Positions 54,496-64,000 of a DNA stretch of 64,000 nucleotides are shown piece by piece. The notes under the pieces are model-generated. The model was not told where the DNA came from, did no database searches, and saw nothing but the letters and a program-made list of their open reading frames with translations. The stretch is from NCBI RefSeq assembly GCF_003024385.1, contig NZ_PVZN01000004.1, positions 248,001 through 312,000 on the forward strand. Reading direction: 5' to 3'. Source of the stretch: Pseudomonas sp. BBP2017. Its GTDB lineage: Bacteria; Pseudomonadota; Gammaproteobacteria; Pseudomonadales; Pseudomonadaceae. Position numbers and translations under genes: made by a program. Numbering within the stretch: position 1 is the first letter of the stretch; each line of letters opens with the position of its first letter.

Positions 54496-54927
54496 CTATT
54501 CGTCACGTGTCCAATCGACGCTCAAACCGTACTCATCATCGGCGTACTGGTAATCAGAGTCCCCTTTGAACGCGGCCTCGAGGGCATGGCCCAGGCGATT
54601 TGCGAGATGGATACCGGTCGTGGTCACGATTAGATCAGCCGCTGAGTCAGTAAAATTGATGATGCGCTCCAGGGCATGTTCGGCTTTTTCCTGCTTTTCG
54701 GTGTTTTCGATCAGGTTGATGATTTCATTACGATGCTTGAGCAAGAAGCTGCCCGATAATGTAACCGTACCCGCTGGCATGTTGACATCGATGCGTTGGC
54801 AGGCTGGGCAAGTCACTGTTTTCGCATCATCAATGACCGTGCTTTCGGGGCGTTTCCAGGTCCAGTTCCCGGCTTGATAGACCGTGCCACACTGCGGGTA
54901 GATGGCTGAACACTCCTTGCTTTTCAC
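54496..54927 (-). CDS. BCAM0308-family zinc-ribbon protein
   Basis: About 143 residues. The segments CPACQRID, PAGTVTLSGSFLLKHRNEII, EKAEHALERI and LIVTTTGIHLANRLGHAL match the BCAM0308 family, found in stress and anaerobic clusters with unknown function. The frame is open to 55017, but a perfect Anr box lies in it at 54962-54975, so I place the start at the GTG at 54927; this start is uncertain. Oddity: the first CxxC of the ribbon reads YPQC, so one zinc ligand appears lost. Confidence 0.72.
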   Translation of the reverse strand: MKSKECSAIYPQCGTVYQAGNWTWKRPESTVIDDAKTVTCPACQRIDVNMPAGTVTLSGSFLLKHRNEIINLIENTEKQEKAEHALERIINFTDSAADLIVTTTGIHLANRLGHALEAAFKGDSDYQYADDEYGLSVDWTRDE

Positions 54928-54961
54928 GCTTTCATTTGGGCTCGGTTTCTTGTTGCCCGAA

Positions 54962-54975
54962 TTGATTTTGATCAA
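54962..54975 (-). promoter_or_regulatory. Anr box upstream of BCAM0308-like gene
   Basis: A perfect TTGATTTTGATCAA. At class II spacing the transcript would begin close to the GTG at 54927, implying a leaderless message or a start further in. Confidence 0.75.
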
Positions 54976-55047
54976 TCCGGGGGCGTGAACTGACAGTCGG
55001 TAATCCCTACAGTGCATGCATTACTGGGGCCGAAATCATAATCGGTA

Positions 55048-55191
55048 TTGATCCAGAATAAGTGGGGTAATCCGAAGGTCTGCAATGATGGCGTCACGAT
55101 CGCCAAACGCATTGACTTGCTAGACCCCGAGGAGAACCTGGGCGCGCAAATGCTGCGTCAGGCGGCCGAACGCACAGGCCTCTTTTCCTGA
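55048..55191 (+). pseudogene. groEL: Fragment of a groEL-like chaperonin gene
   Basis: 47 residues reading KWGNPKVCNDGVTIAKRIDL and PEENLGAQMLRQAAERTGLFS match GroEL residues of about 40-90 (the DGVTVA and ENMGAQMV segments). Both ends are missing, and frame damage upstream (GRN codons near 55029) suggests further indels. It is a relic of an additional chaperonin. Confidence 0.75.
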
Positions 55192-55216
55192 ATGAAGAAC
55201 CCGTACTGGGTAAAGC

Positions 55217-55729
55217 TCATGTAGTGGAGCTCGCCTCGGTCATTGTCAGGTGATTGAGGATCGGGTTTTCGCGGTGCAAGTAACTCAGTGCCTGGTGCAT
55301 CAACTGGACAGCTTTTTCTTTTTTCTCGTATCGCTTGGCTGGATCGGCATGGCGTAGCGCTGCACCCGCGAGGGAGAAGCAGCGCGTGCCAGCACGTAAA
55401 GAAAGGAAAAACGCCAAAGGTTTGCAATCCTCCTTCATTCCACTGTGGTTGATGTAACTGGACAACAGACGTGCACCTAACCTGTTCAGCCCATGATGTT
55501 GCAGGTCCATCAACACGAAAGCCAGGTCGTAGAGCACATCAATGCAGGCAATCCGCTCACTGAACTCAATGCCATCGAACAGTGTCGGCTGACCGTCGAG
55601 CAGACAGATGTTGGCCGAGCGCATATCACCATGGCAGCGGCGAACGCGGCCCTCACGACGACGATCTTCGAGACAATCGGTCAACGACTCAAGCAGGATC
55701 CGGGAGGCGTTAGTTATTCGCCTCCACGC
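55217..55729 (-). pseudogene. Fragment of an aminoglycoside-phosphotransferase-like kinase
   Basis: RRCHGDMRSANICLLDGQPT and FDGIEFSERIACIDVLYDLA are the catalytic HGDxxxxN and metal-binding segments of the APH-like domain in two-domain APH/ATPase proteins of about 500 residues. Only about 170 residues remain; the N-terminal lobe and the C-terminal P-loop domain are gone. An Anr box lies upstream at 55776. Confidence 0.72.
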
Positions 55730-55775
55730 TGTCTGTGGGCTTTGGGTAGTGTGAGGAAGGGAAGACCCGCTCCGA

Positions 55776-55789
55776 TTGATATTGATCAA
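55776..55789 (-). promoter_or_regulatory. Anr box, probably for the leftward kinase remnant
   Basis: A perfect TTGATATTGATCAA; the nearest gene on the left is the kinase fragment. An identical box occurs at 61466. Confidence 0.75.
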
Positions 55790-55837
55790 GTACGATGAAA
55801 TGAAAGGCTGCGCGCCTTATCGGCCTCACGCCGGTAC

Positions 55838-55851
55838 TTGATATTTATCAA
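55838..55851 (+). promoter_or_regulatory. Anr box upstream of the acetyl-CoA synthetase-PDH operon
   Basis: A perfect TTGATATTTATCAA located 62 bases right of the leftward box. A start near 55886 would give a leader of about 140 bases before the first ATG at 56028. The -10 is not obvious. Confidence 0.75.
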
Positions 55852-56027
55852 CCTCAGGCAGATTCCAGCGGAGCAACCTGAATCAGCGCTGGTGCTTGAT
55901 CCGGTGTGGACACAACGGCTGCGCCCTATAAGGCCAGCGGCCAGCAGCACGAGTTGGAACGCTGCGGCAGGAATTGTCAGTCGGCGTAGTCCGCTCTGTT
56001 GAACAGTACGCTATTCAAGGGGCCATC

Positions 56028-57784
<1,757 letters not shown>

Positions 57785-57788
<4 letters not shown>

Positions 57789-58768
57789 GCCTTCCACCGC
57801 GGTCCCAGGACATTGCTCTGGACTTGCTACGGGACATGGTGCGTATCCGCCGTCTTGAGGAGCGCGCTGGCGAGCTATACGGGGAGGGCAAGATTCGTGG
57901 CTTTCTGCACCTGTACATCGGTGAAGAAGCGGTAGCCGTCGGTGTACTGCATGCGCTGGCGGCCGACGATGCAGTGGTCGCGACGTATCGCGAACATGGC
58001 CATGCCCTGATCAAGGGGGTTCCCATGAACGCGATCATGGCCGAGATGTATGGGCATCAACAAGGATGCTCGCGAGGGCGCGGCGGTTCGATGCACCTGT
58101 TCGATGCCGGCGCACGATTCTTCGGTGGCAATGCCATCGTGGCGGGTGGCTTGCCACTGACCGTCGGCCTGGCACTCGCTGAACGCATGCAGGGCGGATC
58201 GCGGCTCTCAGCATGCTTTTTTGGTGAAGGTGCAATGGCGGAAGGGGCGTTCCACGAGTCCATCAATTTGGCCGCATTGTGGCAATTGCCGATGCTGTTC
58301 TGCTGCGAAAACAACCTCTACGCAATGGGGACTGCCCTGGAGCGCTCGCAATCGCAGACCGACCTGTGTGCGAAAGCTTCGGCATACAAAGTCAAAGCCC
58401 TGTCGGTTGATGGTATGGATGTGATCGCAGTGTATGAGGCCACTCGTCATGCGGTGGAACACATCCGCACAGGGCACGGGCCTGTTTTTCTGGAATTTCG
58501 CACCTATCGATTTCGTGCCCACTCGATGTTCGACCCACAACTGTATCGTGACAAGGATGAGGTGGAGCACTGGAAGACCCATGGACCGATCCATACTTAC
58601 AGTGCCCGGCTCAAGGCCGAAGGTCTCTTGGACGAGCCCGGATTTCTTGCGATCCTGACCCAGGTGGACACTGAGGTGGAAACCGCCGTTACTTATGCCG
58701 AAAGCGGTAGCCTGGAGCCGCTCAGTGATTTGTCTCGAGATGTCTACACCCCAAGGTCGGCGCCATGA
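57785..58768 (+). CDS. Pyruvate/acetoin dehydrogenase-type E1 alpha subunit
   Basis: A 327-residue ThDP-dependent E1 alpha. [14 protein letters not shown] text ([15 protein letters not shown]), [14 protein letters not shown] and the ThDP motif [17 protein letters not shown] followed by [10 protein letters not shown] are all family signatures. It pairs with E1 beta, with a 4-base overlap. The separate alpha/beta organisation is that of acetoin or branched-chain dehydrogenases and of Gram-positive PDH, unlike the one-chain E1 of the housekeeping Pseudomonas PDH. The substrate is probably pyruvate or acetoin. Confidence 0.92.
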
Positions 58769-59760
58769 GCATTCGGCTGACCTATCGCGAAGCGCTACGC
58801 GAGGCAATGCGTGAAGCGCTGCAGCGGGACCCTCGGGTATTTCTGATGGGTGAAGACGTCGGTCGCTATGGTGGCAGCTATGCCGTCTCTTTGGGGTTGC
58901 TTGAGGCGTTCGGCCCCGAGCGAATTCGAGACGCGCCGTTGTCCGAGCTGGGTTTTGTGGGGGCCGGCATAGGGGCGGCATTGGGGGGCATGCGTCCGGT
59001 TGTGGAAATCATGACCGTGAACTTCAGTCTGCTCGCCCTCGATCCGCTGATAAATACGGCTGCTGCCTTGCGGCACATGTCTGGCGGACAGTTCTCCGTG
59101 CCCCTGGTGGTGCGCATGGCGACAGGCGCCGGACGCCAGCTTGCAGCGCAACACTCGCACAGCCTGGAGGGCTGGTACGCACATATTCCGGGGCTGAAAA
59201 TCCTCGCACCCGCCACCGTCGAGGATGCGCGTGGCATGCTCTGGCCAGCACTACAGGATCCAGACCCGGTGCTGATATTCGAACATGCCCAGCTCTACAA
59301 CCTGGAGGGCGATGCTGGCGAGTGGGAGTCGGTGGACATCAGCTCCGCCAAGGTCCGCCGAGCCGGCAAGGACCTGACCCTGATCACTTATGGCGGCACA
59401 CTCGGCAAGACCCTGGCGGCAGCACAGGAACTGGCAGGAGAGGGCATTGATTGCGAAGTCATCGACCTGCGGGTCTTGCGCCCTCTGGATGACAAGACGC
59501 TGATGGCTTCTGTCTGTAAGACCCGTCGCGCCCTGGTGGTCGATGAGGGGTGGCGCAGCGGCAGTCTATCCGCCGAGATCATTACGCGAATCATAGAACA
59601 AGGCTTTTTCGAGCTGGATGCTCCACCGGCACGGGTGTGCAGTGCCGAAGTGCCGATACCTTATCCCCGGCATCTGGAAGAGGCGGCCTTGCCACAAGTG
59701 TCGATGATCGTCGCGGCCGCTCATGAACTGTGCCAGGGGATATCAGGGGGAGCGCAATGA
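58765..59760 (+). CDS. Pyruvate/acetoin dehydrogenase-type E1 beta subunit
   Basis: A 331-residue transketolase-like beta subunit. [32 protein letters not shown] and [20 protein letters not shown] open the protein. [21 protein letters not shown] and the C-terminal [17 protein letters not shown] follow. It forms an alpha2-beta2 E1 with the preceding gene, which it overlaps by 4 bases. E2 follows after 37 bases. Confidence 0.93.
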   Translation: MSIRLTYREALREAMREALQRDPRVFLMGEDVGRYGGSYAVSLGLLEAFGPERIRDAPLSELGFVGAGIGAALGGMRPVVEIMTVNFSLLALDPLINTAAALRHMSGGQFSVPLVVRMATGAGRQLAAQHSHSLEGWYAHIPGLKILAPATVEDARGMLWPALQDPDPVLIFEHAQLYNLEGDAGEWESVDISSAKVRRAGKDLTLITYGGTLGKTLAAAQELAGEGIDCEVIDLRVLRPLDDKTLMASVCKTRRALVVDEGWRSGSLSAEIITRIIEQGFFELDAPPARVCSAEVPIPYPRHLEEAALPQVSMIVAAAHELCQGISGGAQ

Positions 59761-59797
59761 GGTGGCGTATTCGAGCACCGGGCCAGGAGGGTAAGCA

Positions 59798-60916
59798 ATG
59801 ATCGAGTTCAAATTGCCCTCTCTGGGAGCTGATATGGATGAAGGCACGTTGTTGGAGTGGAAAGTCCATCCTGGCGATGTGGTCAAGCCTGGTCAGGTGG
59901 TTGCCGTCGTCGATACCGCCAAGGCCGCCATCGACGTCGAGTGCTGGCAAGACGGTACGGTGTCGCAACTGTTGATCGACGTCGGCGCCAAAGTACCTGT
60001 CGGTACAACCATCGCCTGGTTGTTGGAACCGGGCGAAAATCCGCAAAGTGCGCGACGAACATCGACTGCGGCGCCTCTGCTGGTCGAAGAGCAAGCCCCG
60101 TCCGGCAGGCGCCCGCGGATTTCTCCGGCGGCGCGCAAGCGTGCTGCCGAGTTAAAGATCAATACCGATGATGTGAAAGGCCATGGTCCTCAGGGTGTGA
60201 TTACCCTGGAGGACATCGAAACAGCCGCCCGCGTGGCGCACCCTCCGGACCCCGACCAGGCCATGCGGCACACGATCGCGACAGCCATGAGTCGTTCAAA
60301 GCGGGAAATTCCCCATTACTACCTCAGCGAAACCATTGCCCTGGACAACGCCATGGCCTGGCTGCAGGCACACAATGCGCAAAGCACACTTCAGGAACGC
60401 CTGCTGCCCAGTGTCTTGTTGCTCAAAGCGGTAGCGCTGGCCTTGCGCGACTATCCGCAGCTAAATGGTTTCTGGCTGGATAACGCCTTCCAGCCCGCCC
60501 TCGATACAGACCTTGGGGTGGCAATCACCTTGCGCCAGGGTGGTCTGGTCGCCCCGGTTCTGCATCATGTGGCGGACACACCCCTGACTGATTTAATGAG
60601 TGAACTGGGCAGCCTGGTAGAACGCGCCCGTAGCGGATCCCTGCGCAGCTCCGAGCTGGGAGGTGCCGGCATGACGGTCACTCAACTCGGCGACCAGGGC
60701 GTAGACAGCGTATTGGGCATTATCTACCCACCCCAGGTTGCCTTGGTCGGCTTCGGTCGCATCAGCGAGCGGCCCTGGGTGAAAGATGGCCAGTTGTGTG
60801 TCATGCCGACCGTCATCAGCAGCTTGTCCGTCGATCATCGAGCCAGCGACGGTCATTACGGCGCACGTTTTCTCGGCGAAGTCCGACGCTTGTTGCAGAC
60901 GCCAGAGGCGCTTTGA
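59798..60916 (+). CDS. Dihydrolipoamide acyltransferase (E2)
   Basis: A 372-residue E2. The lipoyl domain carries Lys42 in VDTAKAAIDVE. A peripheral-subunit-binding domain (RPRISPAARKRAAELKIN then GHGPQGVITLEDIE, about 106-145) and the catalytic domain follow. The catalytic motif is DHRASDG with His347. The ATG at 59798 has GAGGG upstream. No E3 gene is nearby, so the complex must borrow a dihydrolipoamide dehydrogenase. Confidence 0.94.
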   Translation: MIEFKLPSLGADMDEGTLLEWKVHPGDVVKPGQVVAVVDTAKAAIDVECWQDGTVSQLLIDVGAKVPVGTTIAWLLEPGENPQSARRTSTAAPLLVEEQAPSGRRPRISPAARKRAAELKINTDDVKGHGPQGVITLEDIETAARVAHPPDPDQAMRHTIATAMSRSKREIPHYYLSETIALDNAMAWLQAHNAQSTLQERLLPSVLLLKAVALALRDYPQLNGFWLDNAFQPALDTDLGVAITLRQGGLVAPVLHHVADTPLTDLMSELGSLVERARSGSLRSSELGGAGMTVTQLGDQGVDSVLGIIYPPQVALVGFGRISERPWVKDGQLCVMPTVISSLSVDHRASDGHYGARFLGEVRRLLQTPEAL

Positions 60917-60927
60917 GGAGAGGACAT

Positions 60928-61206
60928 ATGAACCGGCAAATGATCCGCAATGAGGTATTGAGCGCCTTGAAAGGCATTGCCCCGGAACTTGAAATCGAGC
61001 AGATACGAGCAGATCGGTCACTGCGCGAAGAGGTTGATCTGGACTCAATGGATTGGCTTCGTTTCATCGAGGCGCTTAATCGGAGCCTGGGAATTGCAAT
61101 TCCTGAAAGCGATTACCAACATGTGACCACCCTGGACAAGCTCATCAGCTATCTAGGGCAGAAGGGGCAATCCTGCGCAGCCGAACCTTCGATCGGCAAG
61201 GGATGA
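60928..61206 (+). CDS. Acyl carrier protein-like protein
   Basis: 92 residues with DLDSMDW, where Ser40 is the phosphopantetheine site. The helical pattern and the acidic N-terminal half match ACPs. GAGGAGAGG precedes the ATG, 11 bases after E2, so it belongs to the ligase-E1-E2 operon. An ACP in a PDH-type operon is unusual: it may receive acyl groups from the ligase or E2. No ketosynthase or other ACP partner is nearby. Confidence 0.88.
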   Translation: MNRQMIRNEVLSALKGIAPELEIEQIRADRSLREEVDLDSMDWLRFIEALNRSLGIAIPESDYQHVTTLDKLISYLGQKGQSCAAEPSIGKG

Positions 61207-61284
61207 AGGTATCGTGCAGTGGCTGCGCGGTGGCTATTGCAGGCTGCACGAGGGGCCTCTCACTCACAGGGATTGCACACTCAA

Positions 61285-61437
61285 TCAGGTATGCCGGTCG
61301 ACCAATACTGCGGTGTAGACCCGACGAGCTCCCAGTTGTGCCAGATACGCGCAAGTACGCAGCAGCGAACGGCCTTCGAACAGCACATCATCTGTGGTAT
61401 TGGCAAGGTCCAGCCTGCCCAGAGCCGGGTTTTCGGT
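61285..61437 (-). pseudogene. Fragment of a phosphoribosyltransferase gene
   Basis: DDVLFEGRSLLRTCAYLAQL followed by GARRVYTAVLVDRHT is the PRPP-binding loop and next strand of a PyrR-like type I phosphoribosyltransferase. Only about 50 residues remain and a TGA follows. The start is lost; an Anr box lies at 61466-61479. Confidence 0.68.
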
Positions 61438-61465
61438 CAATCTAGACCGCTTGGCTCTGGCGCGA

Positions 61466-61479
61466 TTGATATTGATCAA
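61466..61479. promoter_or_regulatory. Anr box beside the phosphoribosyltransferase remnant
   Basis: A perfect TTGATATTGATCAA, identical to 55776-55789, and like that one placed at the head of a leftward gene remnant. Confidence 0.75.
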
Positions 61480-61582
61480 TCGCGATCAAATCAAAGGTCG
61501 GTCTCTTTAACGAATGCGAATCACCGATCAATTCTGATGTGCATGAGCCGGAACGGCCCAGGTGAATGCCTTGCGCAGGCAC

Positions 61583-61596
61583 TTGACATATATCAA
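61583..61596 (+). promoter_or_regulatory. Anr box upstream of phosphoribosyltransferase-hydrolase operon
   Basis: TTGACATATATCAA has one mismatch. It lies 140 bases before the GTG at 61736. Confidence 0.68.
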
Positions 61597-61735
61597 CGTC
61601 AAGGCCGCCTCGACAGAGGATTCTGAATGTGCGACGAAGGTGCCTGATCCAGGTGGCGTGCAGCGTTTTGGTCGCCTAGAGCAGCCGGGGCAGCATGTTA
61701 AGAAATGACAGGCGTCAGCGCCTGAGGAGGTTCCC

Positions 61736-62440
61736 GTGATTCAGAGTCCCTCAATGCAATCTACCTTGCCGAACCGCACAGAGGCCGGTCGTCGCTTGGT
61801 CGAGTCCTTGCTCAAATACGCCAATAGACCTGACGTCATCATTCTCGCCTTGCCCCGTGGCGGTGTTCCGGTGGCTTATGAAGTCGCCACGGCCCTGCAA
61901 GTGCGCCTGGACCTGATGCTGGTGCGCAAGCTCGGCGCCCCCTCGAACCCGGAGTTCGCCATGGGCGCCATCGCTAGTGGGGGCATACAAATCATCAATG
62001 ACGACGCACTGCAGGCGCACCCCATCGATCGAGTCAGTTTCGAGGCCGTGGTCGCCCGCGAAGCGCAGGAGTTGTCGCGACGTGAAAAGGCCTATCGGGG
62101 AGCCCGTCCATCACTACGACTCAAGGACCAGGTAGTGATCCTGATCGACGACGGTCTGGCGACAGGTTCCTCAATGATGGCGGCGGTCCATGCTGTCCGC
62201 GTGCAGGCGCCGTCGCGCATTGTCGTCGCAGTACCGGTCGGGCCTATTGAAACAGTAGAGGCTTTACGTAGTGAAGTGGATGAGGTGATCTGCTCGCTCA
62301 TTCCAGAGTGGATGATCTCGATCGGCTACTGGTACATGGACTTTCCCCAGATATCGGATGAAGAGGTCATCAATCTCCTGCAACGCGCCTGGCAGCGAGA
62401 ATCCTCTTCCAGTTCCGATGAGGAGACGCACGATGATTGA
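61736..62440 (+). CDS. Phosphoribosyltransferase-domain protein
   Basis: A 234-residue protein. PRTase features: ILALPRGGVPVAYEVATAL, LVRKLGAPSNPEFAMGAIA and the PRPP loop VILIDDGLATGSSM. This is the stand-alone type often fused or adjacent to dienelactone-hydrolase-like and erythromycin-esterase-like proteins, exactly the order here. The start is a GTG with GAGGAGG upstream. The acceptor base is unknown. The end overlaps the hydrolase gene by 8 bases. Confidence 0.9.
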   Translation: MIQSPSMQSTLPNRTEAGRRLVESLLKYANRPDVIILALPRGGVPVAYEVATALQVRLDLMLVRKLGAPSNPEFAMGAIASGGIQIINDDALQAHPIDRVSFEAVVAREAQELSRREKAYRGARPSLRLKDQVVILIDDGLATGSSMMAAVHAVRVQAPSRIVVAVPVGPIETVEALRSEVDEVICSLIPEWMISIGYWYMDFPQISDEEVINLLQRAWQRESSSSSDEETHDD

Positions 62441-63128
62441 ACCTCAATCTCGATACATGGACCTGTTGGGCGTTGAATTATCCACCGATTTGCGTTTGCC
62501 AATGAACAGCCGCGCCCTGGTGATCTTCGTACATGGCAGCGGCAGTGGTCGTTCAAGCCCGCGTAATCAATATGTGGCCGATGTCCTGGCTCGGCGGGGG
62601 CTGGGCTCGCTGTTGTTCGACCTGCTCACGGAATCGGAGCAGCGTCTGGATAACCAGACCCGGGAACTGCGTTTCGATATCCCGCTGTTGACCAGACGAC
62701 TTATCGATGTGATCGACTGGGTCGGCCGGGACCGTGAATTGAGCTCGCTGCGGATCGGGTTGTTCGGCGCCAGTACCGGTGCTGCCGCAGCGCTGGTAGC
62801 GGCAGCCGAGCGTGCCGATGTGGTAGCAGCAGTGGTCAGCCGGGGAGGGCGAACAGACCTCGCGGGGCAGGCGCTGGGCCGGGTGAAGGCGCCGACCTTG
62901 CAGATTGTCGGTGCACAGGACCCGGTGGTGTTCGATTTGAACTGCCAGAGCAGCCGGGCCTTGCGGTGCGAGCAACGACTGGAAGTCGTGGCGGGCGCCA
63001 CGCATCTTTTCGAAGAGCCTGGGACGCTTGAGGAAGTTGCCAGGCTCGCTGGCGACTGGTTTGACCAATACCTGCAGGCCCCCACCCCTGAGGGGGCCTG
63101 CACTCATGCTTACACGCCAAACGGATAG
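62433..63128 (+). CDS. Dienelactone hydrolase-like alpha/beta hydrolase
   Basis: A 231-residue hydrolase. VIFVHGSGSGRSSPRNQYVA carries the oxyanion region and GLFGASTGAAAAL the nucleophile Ser; GAQDPVV and GATHLFEEPG supply the acid and His. GAGGAG precedes the ATG, which lies inside the end of the phosphoribosyltransferase gene. In many bacteria these two domains are one polypeptide, so they probably act together. The 3' end overlaps the convergent esterase gene by 19 bases. Confidence 0.9.
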   Translation: MIEPQSRYMDLLGVELSTDLRLPMNSRALVIFVHGSGSGRSSPRNQYVADVLARRGLGSLLFDLLTESEQRLDNQTRELRFDIPLLTRRLIDVIDWVGRDRELSSLRIGLFGASTGAAAALVAAAERADVVAAVVSRGGRTDLAGQALGRVKAPTLQIVGAQDPVVFDLNCQSSRALRCEQRLEVVAGATHLFEEPGTLEEVARLAGDWFDQYLQAPTPEGACTHAYTPNG

Positions 63129-64000
63129 GTTTCGTCTTCCGCTTCCAGTTGCTGGTTTTTCGGCAGGGGCAGCGCGGTGACCGGTCCGGTTTGCTCGAAC
63201 CAGATCATGGCATCGAATTGTTCGGCCAGCATCGACTCGAAGTAGTGACTGAACCGTTCGCTCTCAGGGCGGTAAATCACGCCGATGGCCCGTTCCAGCA
63301 AGGACGCGGATAGAACTCTGCGCAGTTCTTTTCGCTGCGGGTCTCGCCAGTCGGTCAGGGACGCCGCCACCCCGGCTTTGAGGAACTGATGTTCCCAGCT
63401 GTCCGGTCGGGAAGGACGGATGTCCTTGATCAACATCTGGCCGTCCCAGTCATCGGCGGCAGCCACCTGGCCTCGGTCGGTGGCCATGCCGATCAATACG
63501 ACATCACGCCCAAAGGCGCTACGGCACAGTTGACCGATATTGAACTGCCCCTTCCAGCCCATTTCCGTAGCACCCGCATTGCCGATATGGGAGTTGTGGG
63601 CCCAGACCACGGCCTTGGCTTGCGGGCCCCGGTGATCGAGCAGTGCACGCAAGGTATCGAACATATGCCGGTCCCGCAGGTTCCAGGAGGCCGTCGTTCC
63701 TCGATAAATCGCGCGGTAATACTGTTCCGCTGCCATCACCACACGGGCGTTCTGCGTCGCATTGAAGAACGCTTCGTCGTCGCGGATGAGCCCGGCCAAC
63801 TGTTCAGCCAGCATGGCATTGAGCTGCTCGATCACTGGCTGCTCACAGGGCATCACACCGCCACGTTCGACGAAGTGGCCGTACAGCGCCGGATCATCCT
63901 GCCACGGCGTCAAACAGCCATAGCGCCGCCGGGCTTCATGGGCCAGATGCGGGTCGACCCGGTCCAGGTAGCCCAGCACTTCATGAATGGAGTTGCGCAA
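63110..64000 (-). CDS. Erythromycin-esterase-like protein (partial)
   Basis: The C-terminal 296 residues are present; the N-terminus lies beyond the window. WAHNSHIGNAGATEMGWKGQ holds the catalytic-type His of the EreA/succinoglycan-type family, and MFDTLRALLDHRGP and ERAIGVIYRPESERFSHYFE also match. True macrolide resistance is not implied: chromosomal homologues paired with phosphoribosyltransferase and hydrolase genes are common and uncharacterised. Confidence 0.88.
   Translation of the reverse strand: MRNSIHEVLGYLDRVDPHLAHEARRRYGCLTPWQDDPALYGHFVERGGVMPCEQPVIEQLNAMLAEQLAGLIRDDEAFFNATQNARVVMAAEQYYRAIYRGTTASWNLRDRHMFDTLRALLDHRGPQAKAVVWAHNSHIGNAGATEMGWKGQFNIGQLCRSAFGRDVVLIGMATDRGQVAAADDWDGQMLIKDIRPSRPDSWEHQFLKAGVAASLTDWRDPQRKELRRVLSASLLERAIGVIYRPESERFSHYFESMLAEQFDAMIWFEQTGPVTALPLPKNQQLEAEDETYPFGV

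Noticed and set aside
63110..64000. Macrolide-resistance esterase.
   Set aside because: Family similarity to erythromycin esterase is clear, but the genomic setting is a conserved stress-island group and gives no sign of a resistance cassette.

Overview
The window reads as a Pseudomonas chromosome of the putida/fluorescens type. The evidence is an OprD-family porin, Kup, a MocR regulator and OruR-like AraC regulators, GTAGGAGCCGGC and GCGGGGCAAGCCCGC hairpins between genes, and many TTGAT-N4-ATCAA Anr boxes. Base composition is GC-rich throughout, except for an AT-richer block at the left end.

Layout. (1) 1-3948, minus strand: a compact RiPP-type gene set. In transcription order it holds a 58-residue candidate precursor peptide, a hairpin terminator, a YcaO cyclodehydratase, TfuA, a HEXXH protein with a broken frame, a MoaD/ThiS-like sulfur carrier ending in Gly-Gly, and a ThiF/MoeB-like E1 enzyme cut by the window edge. 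This is the best candidate for an undescribed system: a peptide thioamidation pathway with its own sulfur-carrier module. (2) 4.4-11.8 kb: housekeeping and accessory genes (PLP-dependent dehydratase-like enzyme, BASS transporter, DyP peroxidase, Kup, MFS transporter with a TIM-barrel isomerase). (3) 11.9-32.4 kb: two catabolic operons. The first has a quinone oxidoreductase, TauD-like dioxygenase, BKACE, MFS transporter, DsbA-like protein, Rieske protein and YeiH. The second has a small hydrolase, DUF1302, DUF1329, a YCF48-like protein, an RND transporter, an acyl-CoA dehydrogenase and an AMP-forming ligase. Both start behind the same tandem operator with a 21-bp repeat spacing, which points to joint control by the AraC regulator at 20.0-21.0 kb. 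(4) 32.6-38.0 kb: a zinc-ribbon protein, OprD porin, nitroreductase, aromatic-acid MFS transporter and a second AraC regulator. (5) 38.1-40.3 kb: a tyrosine recombinase divergent from a KfrA-like coiled-coil DNA-binding protein. (6) 40.5-64 kb: a low-oxygen/energy-stress island with an FNR/Anr paralogue and about a dozen Anr boxes. It holds universal stress proteins, phosphoketolase, an FtsH paralogue, a P1B-5-like ATPase fused to hemerythrin, a K+ channel, an acetyl-CoA synthetase-like enzyme, PDH-type E1alpha/E1beta/E2 with an acyl carrier protein, a phosphoribosyltransferase, a hydrolase and an erythromycin-esterase-like protein.

The stress island is partly eroded. Remnants of universal stress proteins, a CBS-domain protein, PRPP synthetase, GroEL, an aminoglycoside-phosphotransferase-like kinase and a phosphoribosyltransferase lie between intact genes, often with their Anr boxes still present. 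The intact genes suggest carbon flow through phosphoketolase and a PDH-like complex to acetyl units, with ion transport and proteostasis, when oxygen is low.
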